Shown: positions 23,885-35,819, counted from the stretch's first letter. The stretch is 64,000 bases of DNA from Ligula intestinalis (GCA_036362985.1 JAYGXS010000008.1:10753518-10817517), one strand, 5' to 3'. A program made the numbers and translations. The notes: generated by a model not told the origin, from the sequence alone.

Positions 23885-24090
23885 GTTCAGGTCAGTTCAG
23901 TTTTATTAGGGAAATTCCTAGGTAAATACCTTTGAACTACCTCTTTGTACATAGCTTTGATGCAGAACATGTGGCGGTGCCAGAAATGGAACTGCGTTGG
24001 GTAGGGGAAGACAGTAAAAAACTACTTAGGCATTTTCAATAAGTTTAGTTTTGAATGCACAAAATCCCGGCTTCGCCTTAAGGCTCCCTT
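23885..24090 (-). repeat. Same dispersed repeat, minus copy 2
   Basis: From 23897 to 24020 it is nearly identical to 23441-23570 (CTCTTTGTACATAGCTTTGA, CAGAACATGTGGCGGTGCCA). Its tail is GAACTGAA-like. The GGCTTCGCCTT block recurs at about 24066 but on the far side relative to copy 1, so the copy is mosaic. Confidence 0.8.
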
Positions 24091-24253
24091 TACAACAAGA
24101 GAGGACGACGTTATAGTGTGTGTAAACCAATCAACTGTCAACGGTCGTGAGAAATAAGAAACAACGATTAAAAGGGGGGCGGCTATTAACCGTCGGTAAT
24201 GTCAAAGTTCATTAGGCCGTCAGCAACGAAAATTGCTGCAGCTATAGTAGAAT

Positions 24254-24473
24254 GTGGGTCCAATTAACTATGAAAGACGTCTCGCCATGACTGTACGTGA
24301 TTTTGTTAGGCTCTGTACGTCGGCGACAATGCAATACATCGATCGATTGAATTCTCGTACATGGACCAGACCTCAATCAGTTCTCTGTTTGTCTTGGTTC
24401 CGACGTGAGGAATTCCTGGACGGATGCGAAATTGGACACATGTTTGTTTCATAGGTGTAAGTTGCAACTTGTA
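24254..24473 (-). pseudogene. PLE endonuclease fragment, cut by a mariner-like insertion
   Basis: The plus-strand sequence aligns end to end with 53570-53780, the endonuclease C-terminal half of the large PLE. In the minus frame, THTYET and VREFNRS are recognisable. Homology stops abruptly at 24473, where the mariner-superfamily element begins. Confidence 0.72.
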
Positions 24474-25600
24474 ATACAGGGTACATATGGGAAAAATACA
24501 TGCCTTAAAAACAAAACAATTTTATATAATTAAAATGTTAAGAAATTATAGTTTCAATATGATTTCCATTATTTGCAATGGAATTCGATTGAATAGGTGT
24601 AAATTGCCGTCGATTTAAGCACACTGACTGATAATGTGTTCTCTTAAATGGTTGAGATTTGCGATCTTCATCAAGTAAACTTTCTCTTTTAACATACCCT
24701 AGAAAAAGAAATTAACGGTAGAAAGGTCTGGTGAATTAGAGGACCACTCCACATGACCTCTTCTTCTAATGCAGAGAGGAAAAAGTGCCATTCAGCAAAT
24801 CTCTAACATTTGTAGCAAAATGAGCAGGGGCATTATCCTGCTGTAACGATTCCGGAAGTCCCTTGCCTAGGTGCTCAATTTAAGGCATTAATTTGTCTCT
24901 CAACGTGTTCAGATAAGTCTCACCGGTTACATGTTAATCAAAAAAGAAGGGCCCTAGCACATGAGCTTTCCACACACCATCACCTTTTGGCAGACTTGCT
25001 GTTTGGATGGATCCATCCAATGAAGATTGTCTGGAGACCAGTATCGAAGATTCTGTCTGTTGACTTCACCATTAACATAAAACAAAGCTTCATCACTGAA
25101 CAGCAAAAGGTCTTTGGTAAAATTGATATTTTCATCCAATTTATCTGAAAACAATTCGCACATCTGCATTCGTCTATCGGGGTCGTCTTCACTTGAGTGA
25201 TGCAATATATGTAATTTGTACTGATGGAACTTCTGCTCTACCAGGATTTTGTGGATAGTTGACCTTGGAACACCCAACTCCATGGATGTCCGACGAAGTG
25301 ATTTCTTTGGGCTAGCAGCAATCTTGGCCATGACAACCTCTTTCGTTTTGTCGAAAGTTTTTGGTCACCCGTAACGGGGTTTGTCCAAGACACTGCCTGT
25401 TTCTTTAAATTTCGTGACCGATTTTCCGACAGCAGTAAAATAAATACGTTGCCAATCAGGGCGTCGAAGGTTAAATTCATCGGCGATTTTGCGATAAGAC
25501 CATCCTACTTGTCCACTTAAGAGTAGCAACTCGATTCTTTCTTCTTGAGACAGAGCCATCGTTCGATCTGGGGAGGTAAAATTGTTGTGACCCGCACTGG
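24473..25600 (-). pseudogene. mariner-superfamily transposase pseudogene
   Basis: In order on the minus strand: helix-turn-helix start MALSQEERIELLLLSGQVGW, ...GSVLDKPRYG linker, second HTH KSLRRTSMELGVPRSTIHKI, first catalytic Asp in LLLFSDEALFYVNG, second in QQDNAPAHFATNVRDLLNG (near 24830) and third in NSPDLSTVN (near 24740). The spacing of the last two is about 35-36 residues, a DD34-37D member of the Tc1/mariner superfamily. At least three frameshifts or stops separate these blocks. The left end near 24473 abuts a PLE fragment, and no clear terminal inverted repeat was found at the right. Confidence 0.88.
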
Positions 25601-25734
25601 TACTAGACGAACGCCGAGCTACCCGCTTAGTCCCGATGCCCACGGAGAGGGAACAACAGAAATCCGGTCACTCGAACAGCGTGTATCGAGACGCAGAACA
25701 CGTGAGAGCAAGCAGAGTGAGTCAGCAAGTCAGA

Positions 25735-25825
25735 ATGCAAGAGTTACCAATGATAAAGGATTCCCGAGGGAATCTCAAAGGTTCGGAAAATAAAACCCTT
25801 GTTCCAGTGATCGCATCTTCTTTTT
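25735..25825 (+). mobile_element. PLE 3'-end fragment
   Basis: The stretch carries the PLE 3' terminus seen at 50.9 and 56.4 kb: ATTCCCGAGGGAATCTCAAA, AATAAAACC and GTTCCAGTGATCGC. It may be the right arm of the same PLE whose endonuclease fragment lies at 24254-24473, separated by the DNA transposon (inference). Confidence 0.7.
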
Positions 25826-25984
25826 CTGAACTGCTTCCTTGAACTCGCATATTCTCCTCTATTGACTATAGTGATTATCTCAACGCACAAACTTACTTAT
25901 GAACACCTACCGCTTTCAGCTTCTGGGACAGTCGATTACATATCTGATGAAAGGTTGGAGATTGAGGGATTAAACACACATCTA

Positions 25985-27060
25985 AGGTTATTTATTTAGT
26001 TCATTGGGTTGACTTGAGGGGCAAAGTACTGTTTACAAGAAAAAAGAAGTTAAAATGGACAGAATCCAGCGTTTGTTGATGCTCAAGGAATTTTCTATGC
26101 TATTAAACGCTGCGGAAAAGAACTTCTTGTTTGTGCATTTTGCATTATAAAAGTACCAATATGAAGAACCAGAATTTTTTAATTTAATCTGTTCACGAAG
26201 CAGCAAATTTTGGTTTGCTTCCAAGAAATCAAGGTTAGTATACGTATGAGACATAGCATTATTGTCGATAAACGAAAAATGAATTCTGCTTACAAATTCT
26301 TTCATACAAATCTTTTAAGTTTTGTGCCCTACATATAAGTAATTTGCTTATAAGAGACAAAAATGTGTTTTTAATACGCCAAAATTACTGAGCCTATTTG
26401 ACTGTACACTAACTACCTCGGAATATCATAATTGTTCTCAATAAAACTGTTAGTAAACCCCGTCATACTGTTGTCAAAATATCGAAGAATATCATGGAAT
26501 ATAAAAACTTGGAGCGGAATAAGCAAAAGATTATCATGTTAAAAAATATTGAAGGATATATTCGGCCACTTTTGTGTGCATTTCAAATAAAACAACGGTG
26601 CTCTGAAGTGAAAGAATATATTAAAAACTGCTCTGATTTACAGAGAAATGTAGTTTGTTTCATTTTCAGCCGAGTATTTATCTTTTATGAAAAGGGAAGT
26701 CAAAATACTGGTCAAAATATCCCATTTTTATCTTGAGATTTAGCCCCAATAAAGGTATCGTAGACAGATATTCGACTTGGAAACTTGTTATAGAAAGTTT
26801 TTAAATTAATCTTAGACTTATTCATTCTCGGCTTTTGCTGTAGAATTTAATTTTTTTCGGCAATGAGTTGACATTATGGGTGATTCTAAAGTCATGACCC
26901 AGACAGGCAGCTACATAGGTTGCAAGAAATCGGTATTTATGAACAATTAAAACAAAACACTGAAATTTGTAGTGTTAAAAAGAATTTCGAAAACAATCTG
27001 CAGCTCGTCGCACTCGAACTCTCGAAATAATTCAAAAGAAATGTGACAAACGGAGATCTC
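25985..27060 (+). repeat. Diverged direct repeat C, copy 1
   Basis: GTTCATTGGGTTGACTTGAG, GAATCCAGCGTTTGTTGAT, TTTTCGGCAATGAGTTGACA, GGGTGATTCTAAAGTCATGA and CGAACTCTCGAAATAATTC recur in order at 30030-30620. AT-rich, no gene. Confidence 0.68.
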
Positions 27061-29479
27061 TTTCAATATACACAAGATGGTATTAATTTGATTACAAGTA
27101 CAACCTTAATCTAGTGTTTTAGTAAACAGTCAGCCTATCCGTGTGTGGCCTTCAATCTACTTTTATTCCGCTCAACAGCCAAGATATGATTTCTATAGAA
27201 AATCTTTTTGATATTGACAACAAAAATTCATACAAAGCACGGAAGAATTTTTTGTGCATTGAAAATGGAAACTATTATGAAATATCTACATTGGGAAAAA
27301 GCTTTAGTTAAAGTGATAATTCTGACATATTTAATGCAAGTTAAAATGTTAATGGAAACACTTTAACCTATAAAAAATTTTGATTTTACTAATTCTGTAG
27401 TATATTGCCATTTTCTCTACTCTTATGTCATACGCTTACAGTTTTGCGAGTCCTGCAAGCAACTTGCCTAAGTTTGCAAATGGTTGATTATTTCTCCCAT
27501 ACCAGCGAGAACGCATTTGCGAAAATTTATAAATTATAATACGCTGCATTAGGCATATTCAGTACTCAAAAGAAATATAAGAATTACTAAGTGCTTGTTA
27601 AGAAAAATTAAATATTCTTGATTATCCCTCGGTTTTGGAGACAAAAAAATAGCTATAAATTTAAACAATAAATTTGAATATTTGATTAAGTATCAAACTT
27701 AAACCAACCAATTTCTTGATTTAAAATAACTTGTCCTTAGTGAAATTATTTGTTCATACGGTAATAAGTGGATTACTATTTATCGAATATCGTGGAATAA
27801 AGTTGCTCATCATTTCGCTCGTTTTCAGTGTCTTCATTGATAAGTTGATAAATTGTGCTTCTGTTCGTCGTTTACATCAAAAACTTTAAAAAAAGATAAA
27901 ACTAAACAGTATTTACCGAAAAAAAACGAGCTTTTGGATATAAGATCTTATTAAGATAGCCATGTAGGTCATATGTGGAAATGCTTCAAAACAGCAAACC
28001 GCATTGTCGGGCATACAAAATATCTGCTAGGTACCACGCATACTGTTATTCCTAAGATAAACAAAAACGTTTCCATAATAGGTTACCTCTTTAAAAAAAG
28101 CTTTTGTTGGATATTTAGCTGACGAACTTCTGTGTTTATAATTTTTTCAAAGATAATGTCTCAGGGAAATTGGAGACCTTTGATGATTTCTCTGATTTAC
28201 CTGCAGATAAACGATTTAATTTGACTGGAGATGAAAGAATATACGTTTCTTTTTATAGCGGAATATGTTCCGCTTAAGGAGGTTAATTCCACGATTCGTT
28301 ATAATTTTGCGAATGCAAAAAACTAGGCCACATCTATGACTTTTTTATGAAAAACTTATTATTCTTCCATCTATTCCGTTTTTTAATAACACATAAGGTG
28401 AACGTTTCGTTTACGAAAATGTATACTTCTACCTGACTTACATTGTATAAGGCCTCCTTTAAATCACCTTCACGGTAACATATATGACAAAGTTCGTTTA
28501 TGCGCTCATAGATATCGGTAGAGTAAAACACTTTTGTCATGCAAACCTATTACTGTACTTTATGACACAAAAATTAACAGAATAGCAAAATGTAATTTTG
28601 AAAACTTAAATTGTTACTTTTACTGAAAATACATGCCATTCCTTAAAGTTGGCTTCACTTCCATTTTACCAACTTCGCACAAAATCTTCAAGTTCTTGAA
28701 GGTAGTATTATTCCACTCTTTTCATTATTCTGGAATTCTTCCACAGCACAATGCATATTAGTAAAAACAGGAGTTCTGTCATACCTTATAGCATATGAAA
28801 TTCGTTCGATATAAACTTACTCATGATTTACCCAAAATTAGTGCCTATTGTGCACCATAATATTAACTAAGATGGCAGTTTTCAAAATTAAAGCATTTCT
28901 CATCATCAAATCCACTCAGTTGATCAAAATACTTTAACGAAATATATGCCAACCTACCAACCTAAATTTCGTCATGAAAGTTGTTTGCAGGACTTGCGGG
29001 ACTGTACTTATATTTAACATTGGACCAGTGACTTGTCACATCGCCATTTCCTTAATTTTGAGTTTTTTTGTAACTTAAATATTCTTATGCTAGAAACTAG
29101 TAATTAGTGCACCAATGTGTGTTTTATTTTTACTTATGGTCTTTACTTTACTTCTTTAATACTTTGGGGACACGCCGCCTGTGCTGACTTTTCGCAAAAT
29201 TAGATCTTTTAGTGAATCCACTACATTTCATGAGATAGGGAATCTACTGTAGGTGATGCAAACTCCGTGCGAACGCGGCCGCCACTAACACGCCCGCAAT
29301 CGTAGGCTGACAGTCTGTCTGGTCATTCGCCTTCAAGGCCAATTCACACAGACCCGCACTCCGGACGCTGCTTCACTAGGGAACGGAACGCACTCGTGCG
29401 AATTTCAATTTCCCCTACCAATCCTCCCACTCCTTCTGTGCAGAATGCATTGTTACTACCACCCTGGCCTCCCACCAGC
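27061..29479. other. AT-rich gene-free stretch
   Basis: This is the longest stretch without a recognised element. It is strongly AT-rich with no long frames. It continues from repeat C copy 1. Confidence 0.6.
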
Positions 29480-29860
29480 AAATGCTGGGCTATGCGCATG
29501 GAAGATGAATGGAAACTGGAAGCCTTTGACTCCTACTGCTTGAGGACCCTCCTTAGAGTGAAGTACACCGACTTCTTCTCAAATGGGACAGTCCGCCCTC
29601 ACTGCGATTAAATCACAAGGGTATCTTAGGCAATCCAAGAAAAAAGACTGAGTTGGGTTGGAGACGTTCTTTTTCATCAACCTCACGAGCTCAGTGTTAC
29701 TGCCCTGGACTTCAACCCATTAGGTAATCGGAAACGTCGAAAAGGGGGTCAACTTATCGCAACGTGGTTAAGGCAAAGCCGGTTAAACCCTAACTACTGC
29801 GATCTCCCAGGCCCGGTTCCTTAGAAGAAGATAGAAGTCGTGGAAGCCAAGGTAGAAGGA
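29480..29860 (+). pseudogene. RTE-like LINE tail fragment, close relative of 30.8-kb copy
   Basis: From 29488 the sequence is almost the same as 31256-31470 (EDEWKLEAFDSYCLRTLLR, KYTDFFSNGTVRPHCD), then diverges toward 29860. A change to GATTAA gives a stop after PHCD. Its closeness to the 30.8-kb copy suggests recent dispersal of the same source. Confidence 0.83.
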
Positions 29861-29999
29861 GAGTGTATTCTGTACAAAGTAATAAGGAGAATAATTAACA
29901 ACTGGACAGCTGTTAAAACGGCGCTGGCGTCGTGACCACGTGCACTCAAGACCTCATTTTAGTTAAAATAAACCAAGAAAGATAAAACAGGATTATAAG

Positions 30000-30640
30000 G
30001 GGTGAAGTAGGCCAAACAAGGATGTTTATTTTGTTCATTAAGTTGACTGGAAGCGCAAGCTGCTTTTTACTAGAAAATACTTCAACTCAGCCCAGTATAC
30101 TGTTGGCAAATATGGGCAGAATTGGGTCAAATCCAACGTTTTTTTGATATCAAATAAATTTACTACGTTAATAAACGCGATTCAGCATCTTCATTGTGTG
30201 TCTTGCATTACAGAAGAACATAAATAAAGACTATAAATGTTTCAATAATATATAAATTTATACAACAAAAGCACTTTTCCAGAGGTTACTAGTTATAGGC
30301 ATTTTTTTTAAATTTAGGTTATGCGTATTCATTTCCGACTTTTGTTGTGGAAGTTCATTTTTCTCGGCAGTGAACTGACATGTTTGGGTGATTCCAAAAC
30401 CTTGGCCCAAACATGCAACTTCATAAGGCTAGATGTTAAAAAACCCATTATTTAGATAAATTTACTTAGGAAATATGTTATTTTGAATTTTTTGATAAAC
30501 ACGTAGAAAAATGTCGGTATATAGAGACAAACGAATGAAAACACTGAATTTATCAAAGTTTTAAGCGGAGTTTCAAAAATAATCTGAAGCTCTTCGCATT
30601 CAAACTCTCGAAATATGTTTGAAGGTATGTAATTTGAAAA
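30000..30640 (+). repeat. Diverged direct repeat C, copy 2
   Basis: This is the partner of 25985-27060, shortened by internal deletions: TTCTCGGCAGTGAACTGACA (30372), GGGTGATTCCAAAACCTTGG (30394) and CAAACTCTCGAAATATG (30600). Confidence 0.68.
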
Positions 30641-30814
30641 TCCCGCAGTCCGTCTGTGAAAACCTCGGCAGCCTGGGTAAGTTCCGAACCCAGGTAGGCA
30701 GGGGCAAAACTTGTACACAGTCAACGCTCTAACCAGTCAAGGCCCCACCGACAGTCCCCTCTTTAACCAAATTTGACTCCCGTTAGGAATTCCTGCTGGG
30801 GGTAGTCAGGTTAG

Positions 30815-31690
30815 CTTGATAGGCTTGCACCCAGGCACCGGTTGACCAACCTCGACTATGCCGATGATATCGCTATACTACCTTCAAGTTCTGGTGATAT
30901 ACAGTCTATGTTGTCACGGGTGAACGAGGTCGTCAAATCAGCCAGCTTGTCCATAAACGCTGGGATAACCAAAGTGTGTTTATACTGCATCCCTACCCAA
31001 AAGAAGACACCACTTCAGATAAGTGGCTGTCAACCTGAGGTGTGAACAGTTTCAAATAGCTTGGAGTAAGGTTGTTGCCAAATGGACAGAGAAGGATGAC
31101 ACTGTGTCCCGAATTGACTCCGAACGACGAGTTTTTTCCAGTCTTCGAAAGTGCCCATAGACCCGACGCGATATTTTTATCTCCACAAAGGTCCGCGTGT
31201 ACCGTGCGTCTGTGCAGTCCGTTTTGCTATACGGATATGAACCCTAGGCTATGCTCATGGAAGATGAATGGAAACTGGAAGCCTTTGACTCCTACTGCTT
31301 GAGGACCATCCTTAGAGTGAAGTACACCGACTTCTTTTCAAATGGGACAGTCCGCCCTCACTGCAATAAAATCGCAAGGGTATCTCAGGCAATCCAAGAA
31401 AGAAGACTGAGTTGGGTTGGACACGTTCTTTGTCATCAACCTCATGAGCTCAGTGTTACTGCCCTTGACCCAAAACCGGTACCTAATTGGAAGTGTCGAA
31501 GTGGGGGTCAAATCAGAACTCGGCTCGATTCAGTCCATCAGGACATGGAAGTGGTTCTTGGACCTTTGATATTCGGTCTCCGGCGCTGAAGAAGAGATTG
31601 GTTTAGTCTTTGCGCGTGGAGAAGCACCAAATGGGAGCCAGTGAGAGCAGTCATAATCCTAGCCACAACAAATACAACTATGCTACCATG
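30815..31690 (+). pseudogene. RTE-like LINE, RT C-terminal half
   Basis: The plus strand reads LTNLDYADDIAILPSSSGDI (YADD catalytic box), SRVNEVVKSASLSINAG, a degraded middle, KVRVYRASVQSVLLYGYE and then EDEWKLEAFDSYCLRTILR, ERRLSWVGHVLCHQPHELS and DMEVVLGPLIFGLRR. This is the RT thumb and C-terminal tail of an RTE-like non-LTR retrotransposon common in flatworms. Stops and frameshifts lie at about 31040-31250. No 5' endonuclease is present. Confidence 0.88.
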
Positions 31691-32019
31691 ACTACAAGGA
31701 GCGTTAAATCAGAATGTAAAATTCATAGAAAGCACAGAGTGCACAGCTGCTCTAGAGGCAGAAGTTTACAATATAAGATGCTGGCAGGCTATACCTCTAA
31801 ACACGCGTATTTCTCTGCTTCAGTGAGAAACCTATATATTTGTGATTTTTTATCATAAATGCAAACATACGTCCTTAGCAAGGAAGTAGCAGGAATCGGC
31901 GCTTAATGTCACATGGTGGAAAAGCGCATTTCTATTTTGTCCAAGATCTTCAGGTCTTCACACAGACAGAGTCAAATGGCGGCCCAAATGAATAATCGCG
32001 CTGTACTATCAACGGCACC

Positions 32020-32285
32020 AGAATTGTGGTTTATGGCCAGATTACCGGTATCAGCTCAGGTGTATGCCGAGGTTTCATTCTAGCATGGTCAATGATCGGA
32101 TAACGTGCAATAGAATAACATCCCATCGACTGAGTTACGGGGTACTTAATCGTATGGAAGCGACGTGAAGGGCATTTGAGTACCATGCCAACCGATTTCA
32201 TGACCTCGTTCACCCGTGACTCCATAGACTGTAGATCGCCAAAGCTTCAAGTTAGAAAAGTGATATCATTGGCATGGTGGCATAT
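32020..32285 (-). pseudogene. RTE-like LINE RT fragment, antisense copy
   Basis: The minus strand reads YHANDITFLT, stop, SFGDLQSMESRVNEVMKSVG, the region around the YADD box (here HAND) of the same RTE-like family as 30.8 kb. It is short and broken. Confidence 0.75.
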
Positions 32286-32384
32286 TTACATTCGAAGCGG
32301 AAAGACTGAAGCTTGAGGCATGGTTCTCAGACGCCAACTCTTTCAACCAGCATCTGGACCCCCCGTGGCCTACAATGTCCTACG

Positions 32385-32640
32385 TCATTACGTAAGTAAA
32401 GGACAGAACCAGGTGGCGAAACCACCGGAAGAGGGGGCAGGATTACCAGCATTCTCTACTGTGGGAACGGAACACAACACTAATTGCTGTCAAGCCATGC
32501 CAAAATCCACACGAAGGGTCAAGCAGAAAGCGTAGAAAAATCGATCAGCCCATAGCTAATAGACACAGCCACAACTTTAAACTTGCTGATCGATAAAGGG
32601 ACAGCCGGTTCAGCTGTCCGAAACGTCAGTAAACAAAAAA
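32385..32640 (+). repeat. Dispersed repeat, copy 2 (pair at 17835)
   Basis: This is the second copy of the repeat: TTACGTAAGTAAAGGACAG, GAAACCACCGGAAGAGGGG and GCTGTCCGAAACGTCAGTAA. Several short indels separate the copies. Confidence 0.72.
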
Positions 32641-33149
32641 ACACATTCCTGCGAACAAAAATGATCTATGATCATTTCACTGCCCACGTCTTCATTGAAA
32701 AAAACGCTATATCCATTTAAGACAATCTCGGTGGGTTCTCTGGGCAGTAGTGGTAACGCGTTCATATGGAGCAGAATCTATGATGGTTTTTCAGACACAG
32801 TCACACAGCGTCTCAACCACTTTAACATCAGAAGTCTTCGAAAAAATTGATTAAATTGCAGTGGTAGGACAGGACCACGGATAGGAAAGTTCAGGAATCG
32901 ATTGGCGGCACACTGAGGCAATTGCAACTATGCTTGAGCGGATAGATAAGGAGCGAGTGGTCAAACGCCTCTGCCCTGTGGAGATGTGACTGATGGTGTT
33001 CATGGACCAGGAGGCCAAATCCGACGCTACAAGAACACTTCTTCAAAGTCTTCCATCGCATATTAGTCTTACGTTTCGAGCCAGTGCCTAAGAGACCAAC
33101 GCACGGCACAGACCGCCACCCCCTCCAATGCGCTCGTACATTCATTCAA

Positions 33150-33600
33150 CACATGGAGCGAGTCGGTTGCATGCGCAGTCATTAAACCCCTATTCACGGC
33201 GATGCCGGCATATCTAACACACACCTTTCAACAGTTCCAGCCCAAGCCTTCCAACTGGGTCGACCCCCTTCCCTCCTCCCCGACTCAACGCCTCCCAGTT
33301 TAGGCTGCCCCATTTGCCACTGCACATTCACAACACGCATCGGCCTGGTCGGACAATTGTCAATCTATCGCACAACGACTGGTGAACCAGTGGTTGGAGG
33401 GCCGACTCACGGCACAGATCTGCGTCTCCAGGGCCCTTACTATTCTCGCAAATTCTCCTGTGGCATCGGCCTAGTAGGCCAAATGCGCATTCTTAACAGG
33501 GCTGTTCTGTCACGTATGAAACAACGGGATGTCACCTGCGTCGCCAGTTTTTATAGTCCAGTCTTTTCGGAACTGAGTACTTGGCAGAAGAAGGAATAAG
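33150..33600 (+). pseudogene. LINE tail with degenerate C2H2 zinc fingers
   Basis: The plus strand reads LQCARTFIQHMERVGCMRSH, CPICHCTFTTRIGLVGQLSI, YRTTTGEPVVGGPTHGTDLR and FSCGIGLVGQMRIL. Repeated C-x2-C-x-x-x-F-x(3)-RIGLVGHLRIH fingers joined by T-x-x-GEPVPGAPT linkers are typical of a flatworm retroelement tail. Several zinc ligands are changed (H to Q or Y). Confidence 0.72.
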
Positions 33601-33924
33601 AGCGGTTCTGATGGCAACGGCTTTATTCAACACCAAACTAAAGCGGCAGGGTTGCGGGGGTTACTTAGTTTGTCCACGCCGGCGTATTTAAAAGACTCGA
33701 ATCTTTTTAGAACCTTCGTGGCGTATGACAGACGCCTGGGCATTCTGGAACCTTCTCGCCTGCGGCCAATGCCCTCGCTGTGAGGGCGGTCGTTTCTTTT
33801 GCTCGACACACGGCGTAGGCGAATTGCATGAGGACGGTCTGACTGCGGGAATGACTCAGCTGGCCTGTTCGTTTACGCGACTGTCATGACAGCATTAGGG
33901 TCCTGCGACCATTACAAGGGGAAG

Positions 33925-34105
33925 TTGGCCCGATGCCGACACACCTTTAACACCAATCCTTCCGCCTCCCGCTCTTCCGTCAGCATGATCATCAGTAGTA
34001 CAACTCCGGCCGACTCACCACACCCTGTGCTCGCTGCCACCATGAACTTCAGCTCACGTATTGGCCTTGGTGAACCAGTGCTTGGCGTCTTGATATAACG
34101 TCGCA
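33925..34105 (+). pseudogene. Second zinc-finger LINE tail fragment
   Basis: CRHTFNTNPSASRSSVSMI, TPADSPHPVL and MNFSSRIGLGEPVLGVL give a second, shortened copy of the finger and linker pattern of 33150-33600. The 33600-33920 interval between them is different sequence and may be an insertion. Confidence 0.62.
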
Positions 34106-34314
34106 GCTGTTCGTGTCCTCTGTCCACGCACACTCCCTCACCCCATGCGTCTCCTATTGCTTCGGTGGTCGATTTTTTTGTTAATTATTTATGCCTACTA
34201 ACGGGGTTCAAGTAAGTACTGTTTTACACATTTTGTCTGCCGCGTGGTAGTAACTGCGAGGCGAGTTCACAATGACCAGCAGGTATGGAAACTAACCTGT
34301 AATGGAGAAGGAAC

Positions 34315-34405
34315 ATATGTTATCGGTGGACCAAGAGCTCTATTTGCCTGACTTTCGGAATTCGTGCTCGAAACCACCATCAGATACATGCAAACAACCA
34401 ACGAC
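34315..34405 (-). mobile_element. PLE 3'-end fragment (decayed)
   Basis: ACTTTCGGAATTCGTGCTCGAAACCACCATCAGAT-like text (read in pieces) resembles the inverted PLE 3' end at 53190-53240 (CTTTCGAGCTC ... CATCGTCAGAT). A similar relic occurs at 36355-36410. Both are short and diverged. Confidence 0.4.
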
Positions 34406-35735
34406 TGCACATTGTGGCCTGTTTAACTACTGTGACATCCAGCAGCTCAATGTTTTTATTTGGGACTTGATGTATTAACAGCAAGAATAAAGTGCCCTTT
34501 TTAATGCTTGATTCTTCTTATCCTACGCCTCTCAACCTCATCCAGTGTATTTGCATTCGTTGACTCCTCTGGTTCTTTTTCCATTGCATTTTGTCCTCGT
34601 TCGCTTATATCAATACAGTCACGCGTCGCTGCCTTTCTTACTATCTCGCGCTCTAGTGACCCTAATGTTTATTGCTATAGAAGCACAAAGACTGGCCGAG
34701 GTGCTCCCAGTGGTGACTAAACAAGCAACTGTAAACCATATTATTGATGACAGCGAGCCCGGCTACGGTGTCTTACTGATTTCCGAAAAGGATTCTCTCT
34801 GTGAAACACAAGCTGTCCACCCATGGTCCTGTCAAGGGGCTGAGCTGCTCGCTACATCTGGTAACCTTCCAAGCAATGACTTTAGACACATACTGACAGA
34901 AAGATTTCCAAGGCACATGCTTTAGAGGACTTTCGTACGCTAAGCCTTTCATTCCCCAAGTTAGTTTGATAAAGTAATACTTACTTCTCTTAAGTAACAC
35001 TTATTTATGAAAGTTAAGAAGTTCGGTGCGAATGGTCCATCCCCTGCCAAAAGACCTATAACGTAGGACAACTGTTCGTATCGCGAGGCAGTCGGTAAAA
35101 GAGCCATCAGCCCCTTTTACAAACGAGAATTCCAAAAGCCAGACAAATAAAAGTCATAATTTTGACGAGGAGAGGGTTGTAGAAGCGTGTCTTGCGCGTT
35201 AGCAATAATAAGATAAGAGCTTAAACCAAATATCGTTAAAATAAATCTTTAAAAATCGGCGTCGGCTGCACACGACTGTCCCCCTGGGGGGATCGCATCC
35301 CAAAATGCACACAACAGGGACGCACAGAGGGGTGAGGGAACCGGTGATAGACAGGGAGAAGGGGGCGGGGCGGTTCGGCGGCAGAACTGGTAAACATGTC
35401 GATGCCAGAAAAGTTAACAGGGGGAGAGACAGGAGGCAGCCAAGGAGGTATGACGCGATGCCACTAGACATAAAGTAAACCTCATACAGAGAGGGTGGTA
35501 GTGATGGCGGCGGCAGTGGCGGTGGCAAAAACTAACGAATAGGAAAAAACAGAGGGGGGGTCGGCAGGCCGGCAGCAGGGCGCTTTAATGTCCGATCAAC
35601 AGGCAGGAGAGACAGGGCTCCGCCGCCCCTCAAAAGTCACGCAAATACGCAAAGTAAAGTTAAAAGTCGCGCGTGGGGGGGGGGGACAGGGATTGTCTTT
35701 ATCTCGCGAGGTCACGAGGGTCTGTCCGTAATTAA
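34405..35735. other. 3' flank of ASAP; putative 3' UTR on minus strand
   Basis: Starting directly after the TGA, minus-strand transcription would cover this region. A 126-codon plus frame at 34545 and a Leu/Pro-rich minus frame at 35199-35528 show no domain. A G10 run lies at about 35676. Confidence 0.45.
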
Positions 35736-35819
35736 TCACTTTGGTGTTGATGGCAAGAGCTTAACGTAGGGCACCGGAAAGAGGCCACGGCGTGAGGGGC
35801 AGTCCTCGATGTAGCCCTC
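35736..35819 (-). CDS. ASAP: ASAP terminal exon: end of SH3 and stop
   Basis: This 84-nt exon encodes [20 protein letters not shown] then a short tail to a TGA stop at 35736-35738. It completes the SH3 fold begun in the previous exon (DWW joined to EGYIE, then GLFP-x-x-YV); GxIExxPxRxGxFPV is specifically ASAP-like. The acceptor is TTTGTAG. The exon sets the 3' end of the coding region. Candidate minus-strand AATAAA signals occur about 1 kb downstream (near 34.67 and 34.45 kb), but none is close to the stop, so the 3' UTR end is not determined. Confidence 0.94.
   Translation of the reverse strand, partial: EGYIEDCPSRRGLFPVPYVKLLPSTPK

Noticed and set aside
34545..34925. A 126-codon plus frame as a host gene
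   Set aside because: No recognisable motif, no splice context and downstream of a decayed retroelement; too weak to call.
35199..35528. A proline and leucine-rich minus-strand frame as another ASAP exon
   Set aside because: It lies after the TGA stop of the SH3 exon and shows no domain; it is more likely 3' UTR or flank.
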